From: Blasia pusilla
Taxonomy: Eukaryota; Marchantiophyta; Marchantiopsida; Blasiales
Reading direction: 5' to 3'
Length of the DNA stretch: 64,000 nt
Assembly: GCA_050084515.1 (NCBI GenBank)
Contig: CM114271.1
Coordinates: forward strand, 15,562,001-15,626,000
A program made the translations under genes and the position numbers. Position 1 is the stretch's first letter. Each line of letters begins with the position of its first letter. The notes beneath the pieces are model-generated. The model did not search any database. It was not told where the DNA came from and was given only the letters and a program-made list of their open reading frames with translations. Shown piece by piece: positions 33,176-45,257 of the stretch.

Positions 33176-33812
33176 TGTTGTGCGCATACACATTGCTACA
33201 AAACATACATCGTTGTCAATGAACATACACACAAACACGCACGATCTCATGCTAACTCATGGCATCCAAAGAACGAGATAAGAAGTACCAAAATATCTCC
33301 AATAAATCAATGAAATCTCACATCAATGTCTCACACCAAAATTTCCATGGTGTGCACTCTCTCTCATGTTAAACCAAACCCATTCTCCTAGTGAGAGGCT
33401 TGGGTTACGCACACAAGGCAAGGAGGACCATAGCTCCGCCGCCTCATGCCAAGAGGTTCAACAAAGAGAGAATGAGCTCTCAAGATCTCTCTCTTGGAGG
33501 TATACCCCCTTCCTTGTCCCAAGATCTTTCCTTGGTAACCTATGCTCGCAGGTCAACTCCTTTGCTCTTGACCTGCTGTAGCGGGTCAAGGGCCACTTCC
33601 CAAAGTGGAAAGTTGACTATACTCTAAATGGAAACTTACCAAAAATAGTAAGTTTCTATATATGGCTCCAAATGAGTCGAAACAAAATGGAAACCAACTC
33701 TCTCAGGTTATTCGTGGCCTCAAGAGGTCATCCTTGACCTCCTGAGGCTGTCCTCTAGTATCTCTGAAGGTGTTCTACTAGATCTCACCGATCTATGTTA
33801 AAAGTCGTGACA
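33176..33812 (-). repeat. 3' LTR of gypsy copy 2
   Basis: About 637 bp, TGTCACGAC to CGCACAACA on the minus strand, similar throughout to 14602-15244. As in copy 1, a 125-bp segment lies directly upstream (about 33826-33950) and recurs as the LTR's last part (33176-33310). Confidence 0.75.
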
Positions 33813-34129
33813 ATTATCGTGTGCATAGACATCCCTACACAACATACATCGTTGTCAACGAATATACACACAAATACGCACGATCCCATGTTAACTCATG
33901 GCATCCAAACAAGGAGACAAGAATTACCAAAATATCTCCAATCGCCCCCCTAGTTGGTGGTTAGGTTCCTCTAACTCTAGATAGTCATCTATCCCTACCT
34001 ATCATGACATATATCTCTCGGAGGCTAAGAGCAAAAAGGCAAGATGCTCATGTGGCCCCATCGTTAGTCGCCTTCTTATCATCCATGTCATTGACATAAG
34101 TCAAAATCTAGAACTTCCTACTCTATGTA

Positions 34130-35150
34130 CATCTAGGACACATCCATTATCCATGAGGAACCCTAGTAAGAGATGGCGTCAATTCTCAAACGCCATGGGC
34201 ATCACTCTCTGAAATAACTCAACCCTCTAAGAACATGCTCGCGTCCATACATCAGGGTCATCAAGGTTGAACACCTCACCAACATCTCGACGAATGGCCG
34301 CAGGTAAATCTGGCTCTCGGCCATAAAGTAGCAAGTACGATGAGAAAGACGCTAAGGATGCATGCCCGCTAAACTCGACTAACATCTGTAGGGTGTGGAA
34401 TGCGTGAAATAGTCTCTACCTTTTTCTACTGTAGACCAAAGCCCCTTGGGTATATCGTATGACCCAGGTACTTAATATGGTCGTAGAAGAACTTGCACTT
34501 CCGTGGATGTAGCTTCAGCCCATGTAACTGCAATCGTCGAAACACCTCTTCTAGATGTCACTCGTGCTCCTCAACCGTGACGCTAAAGACTACAATGTCA
34601 TCAATATAACACCTAGCAAAATCCAGACTTGCCAAGATCCTATTCATGACCCTCTGAAACTCATCCGGGATGTTCTTTAACCCAAATGGTAAGAACCGCC
34701 ACTGGTACAAACAAGTCTTGGTTCCTACTCTGAATCAGAGCCCTCTCCATGTCACTGTATCTATAGGGTCGTCACAAGATTGGCGTGTCACTTGACAACT
34801 CAATGTGGATCCCTAGACCCTTCAACATACCCAAATCATGCATGCTAAATGCAAAACAACTCCTATAACTCCTAAGGAATTGGTGTATCTAGTGCCACTC
34901 TCCTCATGTCAACTTAGGGCCTATATCTGGCTCCCAAGTCTCCATCATAACTACGGTAGGACTCTCCGGCGCAAGTGTCGGTGGTTGCTATGGTGCAACC
35001 CTGTCTCGGAAAATAGAACTTGACTGCTCCCTTGCAACCAACTGTAAAATCGGATCTCCTCCACGTGCAGTACCTAGAACCACGCTCGATTATGTGGCTA
35101 TCATCTCCCGCGAAACCTACAAAACATCCCAAGAAGTCCAAGGGTGTCTG
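34130..35150 (-). pseudogene. Remnant of RT, integrase tail and PHD end (copy 2)
   Basis: On the minus strand: SYRSCFAF-like start of RT near 34890, SSDTPI then YRYSDMERALIQSR near 34750, a deletion, then CYIDDIVV near 34605. After the large deletion come LLLYGREPDLPAAI-like and GEVFNLDDPDVW integrase-tail segments (34350-34230). The last PHD residues and the stop follow after another deletion near 34195. It could not be functional. Confidence 0.75.
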
Positions 35151-35279
35151 TCTCGATCATCCCTGGTATGTTGATCTCCTTGGGTCTTGCCTGACCCGAG
35201 CCACTGCCTCAACCGTCTCGGTAGGCATGGGGCTCACCAACGCAACAACTCTAATCTGTCGCATCCGCAAACGACGCTG

Positions 35280-36240
35280 CTTAGCCACTCCTAAGCTAAA
35301 AATCCATGTCAAGTAGTTCAGGTCGATCGCCTGACCCAGGACATGACGTCGTGATGCGTATGATAGTGATGGTACTATTGTCACTCTTGTGGGAAATCCC
35401 ATCCCTTGCTCTCGCTCATCGGTGTTGGGTTCCACCAACCGCTGTACCTAGTCATACCAAACCAAGCCAGGTCCGGCCTCCTTGAATGCATAGGAAGCAA
35501 GAAAACTCACCAATGTCGGAAAGGCTCTTCGTGGCAGACCAATCCTGTTGACCACAATCAACGGCGATCGATCATGATGCCTCACTGCCTGGGATCAACA
35601 ACTTGGATCCAGAATAGAATCCACCAACAAATGGGAGGGGGACTCCACTCTCGCCTACGCCCTCCGCAACACCTCATGTGGCACCAAGTTGGTCCATCAA
35701 AGACGCATGCGATATGCTCGTGAACCTACACTCACCGGATCCAACAACACTTCCGTACTTGATGTGCACTCGTCACCACGCGAGACTTCGAATCGCCCAA
35801 AATTGGCACATTCTCCAGAATGTATGCTGGAGAACGAGACTGATGCTCCTGTCGCAAGATCCGCATCATCTCCCAAAATAACCTGGACCGCGAGTCAGTT
35901 AACCCGCTACCTCGTCAAGCACTTGATTGGCCCTGACACGGCCAACCATCAATGACCAAAGTTATGGTCCCTACCCGCTCCAAGTCCTGCGCCCCCAACA
36001 ATGAAATGTCTCTTGGTAGGGAACTCTAGTAACCCTAGATGGCAGATGCACACAACAAGGCGGGAAATTGGAGGCGTAATTGCGCCAAATGGTGAAGTGA
36101 AGCGCCCCTCACAACATCAGCAATCTCCACGTACACGTACTACTGCACGCGCACTCTAGCTTGCAAAATAACAGCTCAACCGGTGCTAATCCCTTCAAAG
36201 AGATCTAGCATGCGAATACCTTCCTCTAGGATGCACCACA
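35280..36240 (-). pseudogene. Cytosine-5 DNA methyltransferase domain, copy 2
   Basis: Same order as copy 1 on the minus strand: motif I MLDLFEGISTG (about 36208-36176), motif IV VIDGWPCQGQSSA (PCQ kept, about 35940), SRLFWEMMRIL, motif VI YILENVPILGDSKSRVV (about 35825), motif IX-like EPNTDEREQGMGFPT (about 35430), motif X-like LGQAIDLNYLTWIF (about 35330). PCQ and ENV are kept in both copies. Stops and frameshifts make it inactive. Two differently damaged copies show that the domain belongs to the family and is not a chance insertion into one copy. Confidence 0.88.
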
Positions 36241-36249
36241 CAATTGGGG

Positions 36250-38010
36250 TGGTGTCCAAAGGGGTCATAGTAGCACTCCTGGCTATCTCACGTTCCTTTG
36301 ATCCGTCATGCTCTGGTGAAAACGTCTTGCTCCACGCGGTCTGCACATGCTCATCGGCTAAGCGTCGAAGCTCCTCAGTCGAGCCCCAAAGCAACACCTC
36401 TCCTCCATGAAAGGATGCAGCTACCATGACATTCCTCTCCATAGAAATTTTAGGAATGAGAGTGTTCTCTGCATGGATATGTCCCTCAATCAAATCACTA
36501 GGCCAAGTGATGGCGCTGCTAAATGCTACTAAGTTTGCCATCTCTCCTAGTCGTCGCTTGATCACCCCACTAATGAATCAGACGGGTAATGAGCTAAGAC
36601 GCCCATCACCTGATTGCCATCTTGGTCTGTAGGATGTTGACTCCTCTGAGTAATCGAGGGAAAACCCCTTTGGGCACACTACTGCTCCACCATCTAAGAC
36701 GTCGTAGGACTCTGCATCAGTTACTATCGCCTTGGCTCGCACCACAGACTCATCTGTAGGATGTCCCGGGAGAATCCTCACCGCGACCTCCTATCGGATG
36801 ATAGACTGTATGGTACTCGCTCCACCCAAGGATGTCTATATCTAGAATGGACAACGCTGCACATCGGCTTTCGTCAAGCCTAATCCTTTGAATGCCGCTT
36901 TCCCCAACATCAAGGGTTGCCCTCCCGGATCCAACAAGATGCGCTGCGGTCTAAAAACTCTACCTCCTGGACTCACCAACTGGAAGACCTCTCCCTGCTT
37001 ATCCAGCAATACAACACCAAGAGCAGCCATGGCACCCTCTATCATGGGTCTAGCGGGCATCTCCATCATCCCAGCAGCCGCAGCCTGCCATGAATCTGAC
37101 GTGGATGGCCCGAGCATAGGCTCCAAGGGCAAGTTCATCACCTCCTCTGCAATCATCTCTGAATGTGATACAAGAACTCATCTCCATGCTTACATAGCGC
37201 AGCGGCCAGCCAGAAAATCTTGGTGGGCGTACCTCCCAACATCATAACATCGGAAGCAGAAAATAAAGGAGCGCGGTACACAACAATGGCCGCCCCCAAC
37301 AACGTGTTTGACACATGCTCCTCTTGAGCATCACCAATAGGAGTCGTCGTACTCGATTCTCCCATCGCCCTCCATGCTTGCACACCAACACCATCACCAT
37401 CACCAACTCTCTGGGAACTCTGATTAGGACCCATCAATGGGGTCCTCATCGCCTTGGACAACGTGAAAGACTGAGGAAGCCTGGTTTGTTTCTTGCCTTC
37501 CCCTTGCTATGGATCCAACTCTGCGGCTGCTCCACGTGTAACAACTGCGGTGGCCTCCATCTGGGCAACCCCGCACATCCAACCGGGATCCTCCATATCT
37601 CTAGCTGCTCCATAAGACGTCGATGCCATGGATTCAGCATCGGGTAACCTCAATGCCCTAGCGAAAATCTACTACTATAGCTGTTGTATGTGAGCATCCA
37701 TCTCAGCCTCATGTCTGGTGTCTCCCTCGACGCGTCTAGGTGGTGGAACTCTACCTCCTCCACGGGCAACCCTACCACCCCCTCGGGCAGCTCCAACTTC
37801 TCGTCCCCCAATAGGACCACATGGTGCACGACTAGCCCTCTAGGCCTACCCGGACCGGAAACTTGCTCTAGTGCTCTCTCTGGCCCAACAGCAAGTTGAT
37901 GGTGCGGGTCTCTATGGCATAGGCTCTCGATAACCTCCATGTGCTCGTGGTGCCACAGTCCTCTCTCGGAATCCACGTTGCTACACTGGTGGTGCAGATA
38001 CTCGTGGCTG
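36250..38010 (-). pseudogene. gag-pol linker and protease region, copy 2
   Basis: Minus-strand open pieces 38114-37650, 37640-37446, 37461-37153, 37156-36842, 36781-36578 and 36565-36176 follow copy 1 from about 8010 to 9990. The protease motif reads LLDPGGQPLMLGKAAF, with Pro in place of Ser/Thr. The zinc knuckles are deleted. The stretch ADEHVQTAW keeps CAG where copy 1 has TAG (9838-9840). Confidence 0.75.
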
Positions 38011-38019
38011 CTCTCAGCA

Positions 38020-39521
38020 TCCGCACAAAACCCAATATCCCAAATAACTGCCCAATACCCGAAATTCCCTAAGAGGTGCAAGGAAAAAGACAAGAATGGG
38101 TAACTTGACAACAAATATCAATGTCGCTCCTCATCAACAACAAACTTGACCCAACTCGGTCGTGAAGAAAAATTCCTCCAACTAGCATGTCGTACTCCCT
38201 GGTCTTGACGATGCTCAAATCTCCTCGATGTGCGGTGCGGGTCTAGTGGTAAGGTGCGGCACTGGCGGCACCGAATGGCTACAAATGGCACGGCACTCGG
38301 CAATGGAATGCGGCACTCAACGGCATAACCTCCTCAATCAACAAAACACACGCTATGCTCCCAATGATGGTGCGCCTCCGCAGTCGAGACGGTGCGGTAC
38401 GGCCACGAGCGGCACGACGCGACAATCGGCGGGGCGTTGTGGCTACGGGTGTCACGGCACGGTACTCAATCGTGATCGAGTAGCTACCAATCACAACATA
38501 GCTAGCAAAAAGAAAACTAAGACCCCATCACTCCAAAAAGCACGTAACATGTCGTCGATGGCAAAGCACATGCCGACATACCGCGGTTTGGTAGTACCGC
38601 GGCCGAAAATGCGACAGCGCGGCAGGGCGGCTGTTACTGCCGCCGGCTTAGGCGGGTTTCTAGGCCGTAGGCACAGCTGCAGGGTGGGGTAGACTCACTA
38701 GACTCCACACTAGGCACGGTAGTCGGCGGCTGCCGTTGAGGGCAGGATCCAGGTCGCACGGGCGTAGCCAGGAGTCGGCACCGGAAACTTGACTGGCCAG
38801 ACGGAAGGCTGGCGTCAAGGGTCTGCAGCAGAACGATCAATACTGCCGGCCGGCTAGTGCGGCTAACGGGTTAAGGTCGTGGCAGCCTGTAGAGATTTGG
38901 GCGCACCAGGAAAAGGGAGAGTGTTGAGAGCAATAGCCCCAATAACGGTGCATCAATCTCAGTCGCGAAACAAAAACTCCCCCACGGCCGTGGCAGCACT
39001 CAAATCGGAGCCGGCGGTAGGGACGAGGCAACAGGGCAGGTAACGCGGCAAGGCATGGCGCACGCAGAGTGGTTGTGGCCAAAGCCACCCAACAGGACTA
39101 GGTGGTGTGGCACCAAACTACGGCGGCATAGGCAGCAGGAAACCCGGCAGTCAACAATCGAGTCTGGAAACTACTTAAAACACCCCCTCCAACTTAGGGT
39201 CCGCCATCCTCACTTTGCTCCAAAACCTAAAATCGTGCTGACATATCCCCTTACAAATAGAGTCAACTCACTAAACATAACTTTTTTACTCACTTCTCTT
39301 CCAAGTGACAAGCCCACTTATCTGGTCCACTAGAACACATAAAGTTTTACTTTTCTTCCTCTCCAATAAGGATTTTACCAAAGGAAATTTCAAATTTCAC
39401 TCACACGGTAGCACGGTGGCTATGGCAGCTTGCTCAATCAGCCACAACTTTGTGCTCCAAACTCAGAATCGTGCAGTGTTTCTTCAGCAGCATACACAAC
39501 TTCCCGATCTATGACTTCCTC
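38020..39521 (-). other. 5' leader of gypsy copy 2
   Basis: Non-coding leader. The part nearest gag (38020-38520) matches copy 1 (about 6310-6810). The part nearest the LTR (about 38560-39500) has no visible match in copy 3, so leaders differ between family members. Open stretches here (for example 38228-38692 plus) are shadows. Confidence 0.6.
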
Positions 39522-39938
39522 CATAGGAAACCAAACCCACTCTCCTAATGAGAGGTTTGGTTTATACACACAAGGCAAGGAGGACCATAGCTCCGTCGCC
39601 TCATGCTAAGAGGTTCAACAAAGAGAGAATGAGCTCTCAAGCTCTCTCTCTTGGAGGTATATGCCCTTCCGTCTCCCAAACTCTCTTCTCGGTAACCTAT
39701 GCTTGCAAGTCACCTCCTTGGCTCTTGATCTGCTGTAGTGGGTCAAGGGCCACTTCCCAAAATAGTAACTTTCTTTATATGGCTCCAAATGAGCCGAAAC
39801 AAAGGGGAAACCTGCTCTCTCAGGTGACCCGTGGCCTCAACATGTCATCCTAGACCTATTGAGGCTATCCTCGAGTATCTCCGAAGGCGCTCTACTAGAT
39901 GATCTAGATCTTGCCGATCGATCCTAAAAATCGTGATA
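39522..39938 (-). repeat. 5' LTR remnant of gypsy copy 2
   Basis: Starts TATCACG, one base from the TGTCACG of the other LTRs, and matches the first part of the 3' LTR (33812 down). It stops after GGGTTTGGTTTCC, about 420 bp in, so the final third is missing or replaced by leader sequence. Confidence 0.75.
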
Positions 39939-39944
39939 TATCCG

Positions 39945-41020
39945 TGGCATTTATTTGGGAAAAAATTGTGATTCATGCTTAGTCTAGCAGAAAGCACATT
40001 CAGATGCATTCTCATTTAATTGGAAAGAAATTATTTTAAATTAAAAATATTGATTGTATTTGATAGTTCAATTAATAGTTCTTATATCTTCAAAGGGTTA
40101 AGTTTTGAAATTAGTTAGTTTGCTTCCCTTGTCCTCCTTTCCAAGCTAAGACAATGATGAAATTCTATCACGATATATACTTTATGGTCCTAATACGATT
40201 ACTTTACATATCCAAATGAAAATCAATGAGAATAATCAAGTAAGCATGAAGCCAATAAATTTCGAAGATTTTTCTAAAATTCATCAAAATCAATAAATTT
40301 TACATCATCATTTATGTTATTTTCTATTATGTTAAACTCCAAAAGTGATAACACATGTCCAAAGGCTTTACACATTTTAATTTACCATTGATTCAAGGGG
40401 GTCTCTAGAAATAGCTAGCCCTAGCACTAGCCATGAAAACTTTCAAACAAGACTATCAAAGCTCAAATAATTGAGAAACTTACATATACATAGACTAGTA
40501 AGTTCCTCATATGACCACCAAATAAGCTCAAACCAAGGGAAAATCTATTCTAGCAAGTTATCCTACTTTGCAATAGGTTATCCATGACCTACAGTCACCT
40601 ACTAGACTCAAACTTTGATCTCCACCGAAGCATCACACGAGAACTTGTCGTTCCACTATAAAAAATATGAAAATGTCTGCTTTGGTGTTACCAAAGATCA
40701 ACGCACCTCTACCTCTTATTTTGGATCTACTCTCTCTCTCTCTTCATGGATCATTGATAGATGCCAACTCCCACCTCAAAATAGCCCTCCAATTGGATAC
40801 GTCACAGCTCTTAGATTCTTGCGCTGCCAACACTCATGCCTCTTGCTCCGTAGTACCCTTGGATGTTATTGCCACCAACTGCTATGCAACAATCGTAACT
40901 GGATAACAAAGATCCAAAGTGAATTGGCTATTCTTTATTGTCGTCACATTATTTGATATGCTCCCTTTATTTCCAAAATCTATCTCAACGGCTACTCGCA
41001 TACCATTTTCATGAACAAAC
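39945..41020. other. AT-rich intergenic DNA
   Basis: No recognised gene. Open stretches at 40615-40956 and 40667-40906 overlap in different frames and show no family motif. Confidence 0.45.
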
Positions 41021-41024
41021 CAAT

Positions 41025-41314
41025 AAGCCTTGAGCCCGCCCTAGCCCGTTGGACCGAAAGATGGTCTGCCAGATCAAATTTTGCGTGCCTTGAGCCCGCA
41101 TACGGGCCCATGGCGGGCCTCGAGCCCGTACCCAGTGCCTGCGTCGAGCCCGCCCTAGGTCGGGCTGTGATCCATGCATGTGCAACGGCTACGTGCGGGT
41201 TCGGGCGGGCCCTAGGTACTTGGGTCCGCACGGACATGTCCATCCATAGGATGTACATAAGTCCACGGCCATGGATATATCCACGGGCACGGTCTTTGTC
41301 CGTGTGCAACCTTG
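41025..41314. mobile_element. GC-rich hAT-like MITE, right part
   Basis: Right end TGTGCAACCTTG, with subterminal CACGGACATGTCC and the interior GAGCCCGC-type repeats of the family. The left inverted end was not found. ATACC occurs at both borders (41000 and 41315), only a partial target duplication. Probably truncated on the left. Confidence 0.6.
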
Positions 41315-41329
41315 ATACCTAAGGGTGGT

Positions 41330-42420
41330 AAAATTTTGCCTCTCTACGGGGATGGTAATGGGTTGTGAAGGTTTACCATCCCATGTAAATAGACCCATAT
41401 CCAAGGGTGGTAACATGCAAACCATTTCTACTAATGTCGGATTCTTGGTCAATAAGTGAGATCTTATCCATCCACACGTCACTCTAACTGACTCACTAGC
41501 ATACATCTCTTGCAATAAACATTGAACTGGATAAATTTTTTGTTGTAGAAAATTAATGTTGGATCTGACCAACCTCGTCATTTGGCCTCTCAAAAGAGGT
41601 TTCACAATTTTTGGATGTTATGCAATTAGTTATTTTTTTTGGAAAATAATGAAATTCAAGCAACATCGTGAAAATTTGGCAGAGTATGCTTTTTTAAACA
41701 TTGTTCCAATTATCCAATGACAGATACTCAGACTGCTACAAAGAAGATCTATAAAAGTTGCTGGATCAATCCAACTATAGTTTTGTTGGAAATCAAATGC
41801 TTCATCTACCTTAAAGAAGATCTGAACAATAGTAGCTACATAAGAAGGGAGATCGGCCAACTTCCCATGGAGAATATGAAGGTGTGGCTCTTTGAAAATC
41901 CTTACATCCTCATAGTGTCATTTTTGTTATGGTTCATCGTGTTTATTACGCTTCAATGGAACAATGGGATCTCTCCAAAGCTCACACATGTAAGTTTCAT
42001 ATTCTTGAAGGAGACCATGCTGCAAGGGCAACAGATAGGCATAGTGGTCGTGTATACAGGTCTATAAAATAAGGAGAATAAAACCTTGGTCTAGGAATTG
42101 ACTAGAAATATAGGAATAACATAACAACTATCACCAAGAAAGAAGGGCTTCTTCATCAAACACCAAGAAATCCACTCTCCTCAATTGAGGGATAAATGTG
42201 GGCCGGAGTGCAGATTGGTATATTGGATTCTGGAAATAGGAAAGGCATTCAGAGGCATACCCCCCTCTTTCAGGTTGCTTTTTGTCTTGAAGAAGTTTGG
42301 AGGTTTTCGAACCAGATCTCGTCAATGTATGTGAAGGTTGGAACTCCTTGGCCAAAAGAAAATTCCTCTTGAGAAAATTTCAAAGAAGGAAATCAAATCT
42401 AAACTTCATCCAATGCTAAA
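41330..42420. other. No gene recognised
   Basis: AT-rich DNA. An open stretch at 41717-42067 has a hydrophobic segment (PYILIVSFLLWFIVFITL) but no recognisable family. It may be upstream remains of the methyltransferase relic that follows. Confidence 0.4.
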
Positions 42421-42429
42421 TAAGGTTTG

Positions 42430-43680
42430 AGAGGATTTGAAGTTGAATGATTGGAATGCACTTCAAGTTATAAAGGATGATACAATCCTTGGTAAGGGTT
42501 GTAAAAGAAAATTTCTCAATTCACCAAATGGCCATTGATGCGGAGAATCTCCTTAAAATTAGTCCATTATTCATTAATATAGCTTTAGTCGATGAGTGGG
42601 ATGCATGCAAGGAGACCTACATCGAGGAGACGAAGGAAGAAATGTTGGAGCCTTTCATTCTTGTGCTCAAGGTTTAGGTAATATTTCTTTTCATGCCACA
42701 ACCTTTGATTAATTTCCAAGTTCTTTTGTTATTTTTTGAAAACTTCCAAGAATTTCAAAGTGGTGGGTTCCATGAGTGCTCCAAAATTGGATTGGTTGCA
42801 AGACTCTTCAAGTAGCTCATCACTTCTAAGAGTATCTCAAATGTAATCAGTTGCATGACTTATCATGCGACTAATTACTTCTAGGAGTGTTTGAAATGAG
42901 TTTGGTTCCATAAGTGCTTACGCAATTGATCACTTCTAAAAGTATCTGAAATATGATTGGTTGCACTATCACATGACGAAACATACGGCCAGAGCTCCCT
43001 TCTAAAAAAAAGATCTTTTTGAGATTGCTAATGTTCCCTACTAACTTAAGGATCAAGAGTTGAAAACGACTATCCTCCCTTCTCAAAACAAGATATTTTT
43101 GAGATGATCGAAAGTTTCAAGCACACTACAACAAGTAAGGTTTGGAGGTTTGTCATTTGTCTTGCAATGGAGCAAGAAATTTTTTATGAAGCCAAATATA
43201 AAGAACCAAATCTCAAGGAATCGTTTGGCATTCTCTTTTGAAATGTGAACAATCGGTTACCATCTTATCTGAGTAGAAAGAACCTCGGACCTACACATTG
43301 CTGAACCTTTTGAGAGCCACTATAATGTTGAGTTTGCAGAAGTAGTGACAAAAAAATATACATATCTAGAAAATTACATAGTTAACCCTTATCAAAAGCA
43401 AGTCAAAGCTATGATTTGGTTTATGTCTCATTTCTCACATGTGGGAGATTGGGTGATCAATCTATGTGTAGGTATTGGTACGACTACTGTAGTGTTATTA
43501 TACCAAGGTAGAGATTGTTGTAAGGTAGGGATAAGTCAACAACAAGTTGATTTTATCCAACAGAGAATTACAAGAATGCCACTTAAGTTTAAGGATGAAG
43601 TGGACCATGGCTACTCTTGTGCTTTTGGGATAGACAAACCAATTGAATTTGCTCAAATTGAGATTTTTGTAGTTGAGTGA
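42430..43680 (+). pseudogene. Beta-class DNA amino-methyltransferase relic (N4-C or N6-A type)
   Basis: The 3' part is clear. In the frame of 43345-43680, NPYQKQVKAMIWFMSHF corresponds to motif X (usually HPTQKP). HVGDWVINLCVGIGTTTVV is motif I (usually D-P-F-x-G-S-G-T-T), followed by GRDCCKVGISQQQVDFIQQR, the usual G(I/V)(E/D) continuation. X then I near the C-terminus is the beta-class order. Open protein-like sequence reaches upstream through ERTSDLHIAEPFESHYNVEF and, after two frameshifts, WRFVICLAMEQEIFYEAKY (about 43140). An N-terminal piece, ALVDEWDACKETYIEETKEE (42575 on), may be where motif IV stood. Frameshifts, stops and the altered motif I (N for D) mean it is inactive. Liverworts carry N4-cytosine methyltransferases of bacterial type, which makes the host assignment plausible. 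Confidence 0.7.
42790..42975. repeat. Tandem repeat, about 55-bp unit, about 3.3 copies
   Basis: Units begin near 42794, 42847, 42901 and 42956 with a (G)ATTGGTTGCA-like word and contain TCACTTCTAAGAGTATCTGAAA. The copies are diverged. The repeat lies between the N- and C-terminal parts of the methyltransferase relic, so it may be an intron or an insertion. Confidence 0.6.
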
Positions 43681-44611
43681 AAGGAAGAAAAGGAAGAAGA
43701 TCCTGCTAAAGAATAGAATATGGAGGAAGAAGAAGCAGCTAATATATAGAGACATGATGTTAGCTTAGATCTATGAATATTCCACTTATCAAATAACAGT
43801 GCAATTTCTCCAACCTGACATATTCTTGTATTTTTTTGTCTTTTCTCTTGTAATTATACTTTTCTTTATTCCTTATGTATCAAAGTGATTGATCGTAGGA
43901 CAATATGCATACAACAAATCTAATTGGTCAAAGGACAGAAAGTTTTAGGAGAAAAGTTGGAGGTTCGTTGTACAAATTTTGATTCGTTGTACGATAAAAC
44001 ACTTAAACAATGCTAGGAGTCCACCTACCTTAAACCTACAACTAATCCACCATAGGAAACAATACTGCATGCAATAAATCTAATTGGTCAAAGGACAAAA
44101 CTTGTGATTTATATTAGAAGAAAAGGTGGACAATTCTTATACAAAATATGATTGATCGTATGAAAAAACATTTAGCAAAGGTAAGAATCTACACACCTTG
44201 AACCCAAATCGCATTGGTCATAGGATTTAAATTATTTCCTCAAGACCAAACAAGTTTAGATATCTAACTCCTTAATTTTGTGTTTCTAAAGACATTTTTA
44301 TCAACTTAATTTCTCTTCTTTTCAAATTGTTTAAGAGAAAATTATAGGCAAACATATGTTTCTCTCCTACATCCAATCTATCCTTCTTCTCCTTCCTAGA
44401 AAATCTATTCATGAATTTTGGAAAATAAAAACTTGTAATAGTTTCCCCTATTATATTTAACCATATTATGGAAAGGTTCTTTGAGAACCCATTTACCTTA
44501 GAAAGAATCTTATCTATTTACACCAACCAAAACACTCTTCATATAGGATCTTCTTCAATTGCCACTACAATCATTGTGGATTCTTCAAGGTCGGAGAGAT
44601 TGCCCAAACTA

Positions 44612-45257
44612 TCAACTTGTTTTCTTTGAGGAATAGTGTCCATCAACTGGAAAGGTCCCCAACTCTCTCAATTCTAATGTCTCATGATCAAATGTAATTG
44701 GGCTTGCCATGTGTTGGATTGGAATACTCTGATGTACATGAGAGGAACTTGAATGCCATTCCCACAATTTAGACCACGTTTGCGATAAAAAACGATCACT
44801 TAAGATCTCTCGTTGATTCCAAAAATAAAATCTGCCCGCCATCCTTTTGAAAATCTTCAGAATAGACATTCCCAACGTCAATTTCTTTTGTGTTGTCCTT
44901 TAAAATCCAAGAAAGAAAGGCGACCTTGTAGACAATTGCTTCCCCCATATGAATGTAGCACCATCTTCAACTTTATGGATTCGAAATTGCCTTTGGAAAG
45001 TGCATCTTGTAGATCTTTGATTGGAGAAGTTGTCAAAATACTTCTTTCTCCACTAAGATATTTAGATATGCAAGTAGATATTTTCTCAAATAGTTTTGCC
45101 AATCTCCAAGTAGAGGACCACAACGAACATTTCCTTTCCATTCTTTGATAATATTATGTAGAATTGTCATGGTCAAATTCGTATTATTATACATGTTGGG
45201 GTAGTTCAAAAAAACCCTAAATAATGACTCTTTGGTGAAGATAAGACAACTTGCCAT
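44612..45257 (-). pseudogene. Degenerate coding relic, unknown family
   Basis: Minus-strand segments in three frames read on one after another: FTKESLFRVFLNYPNMYNN and NVRCGPLLGDWQNYLRKYLL (45257-45033), then ILTTSPIKDLQDALSKGNF (45141-44878), then RFYFWNQREILSDRFLSQTW (44881-44612). The composition is protein-like. The order resembles the region after RT in non-LTR retrotransposons, but I see no diagnostic motif. Confidence 0.3.

Larger units (their letters stand above)
33176..39938 (-). mobile_element. Methyltransferase-carrying Ty3/gypsy element, copy 2 (deleted)
   Basis: Read on the minus strand from a 5' LTR remnant (39938) to a 3' LTR (33176), 6.8 kb. Compared with copy 1 it has lost about 1.2 kb of leader and gag (join near 38010), about 230 bp with the zinc knuckles (near 37870), about 0.3 kb of RT (near 34715), about 1.5 kb of RNase H/integrase (near 34395), and about 0.4 kb ending inside the PHD finger (near 34195). 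The methyltransferase and protease tail remain. GATA follows the 3' end, and GGATA precedes the 5' end, a possible target duplication. Confidence 0.88.

Noticed and set aside
38228-39333. Open frames in the leader of gypsy copy 2
   Set aside because: Shadows of non-coding leader, with no similarity to proteins and not kept in copy 3.
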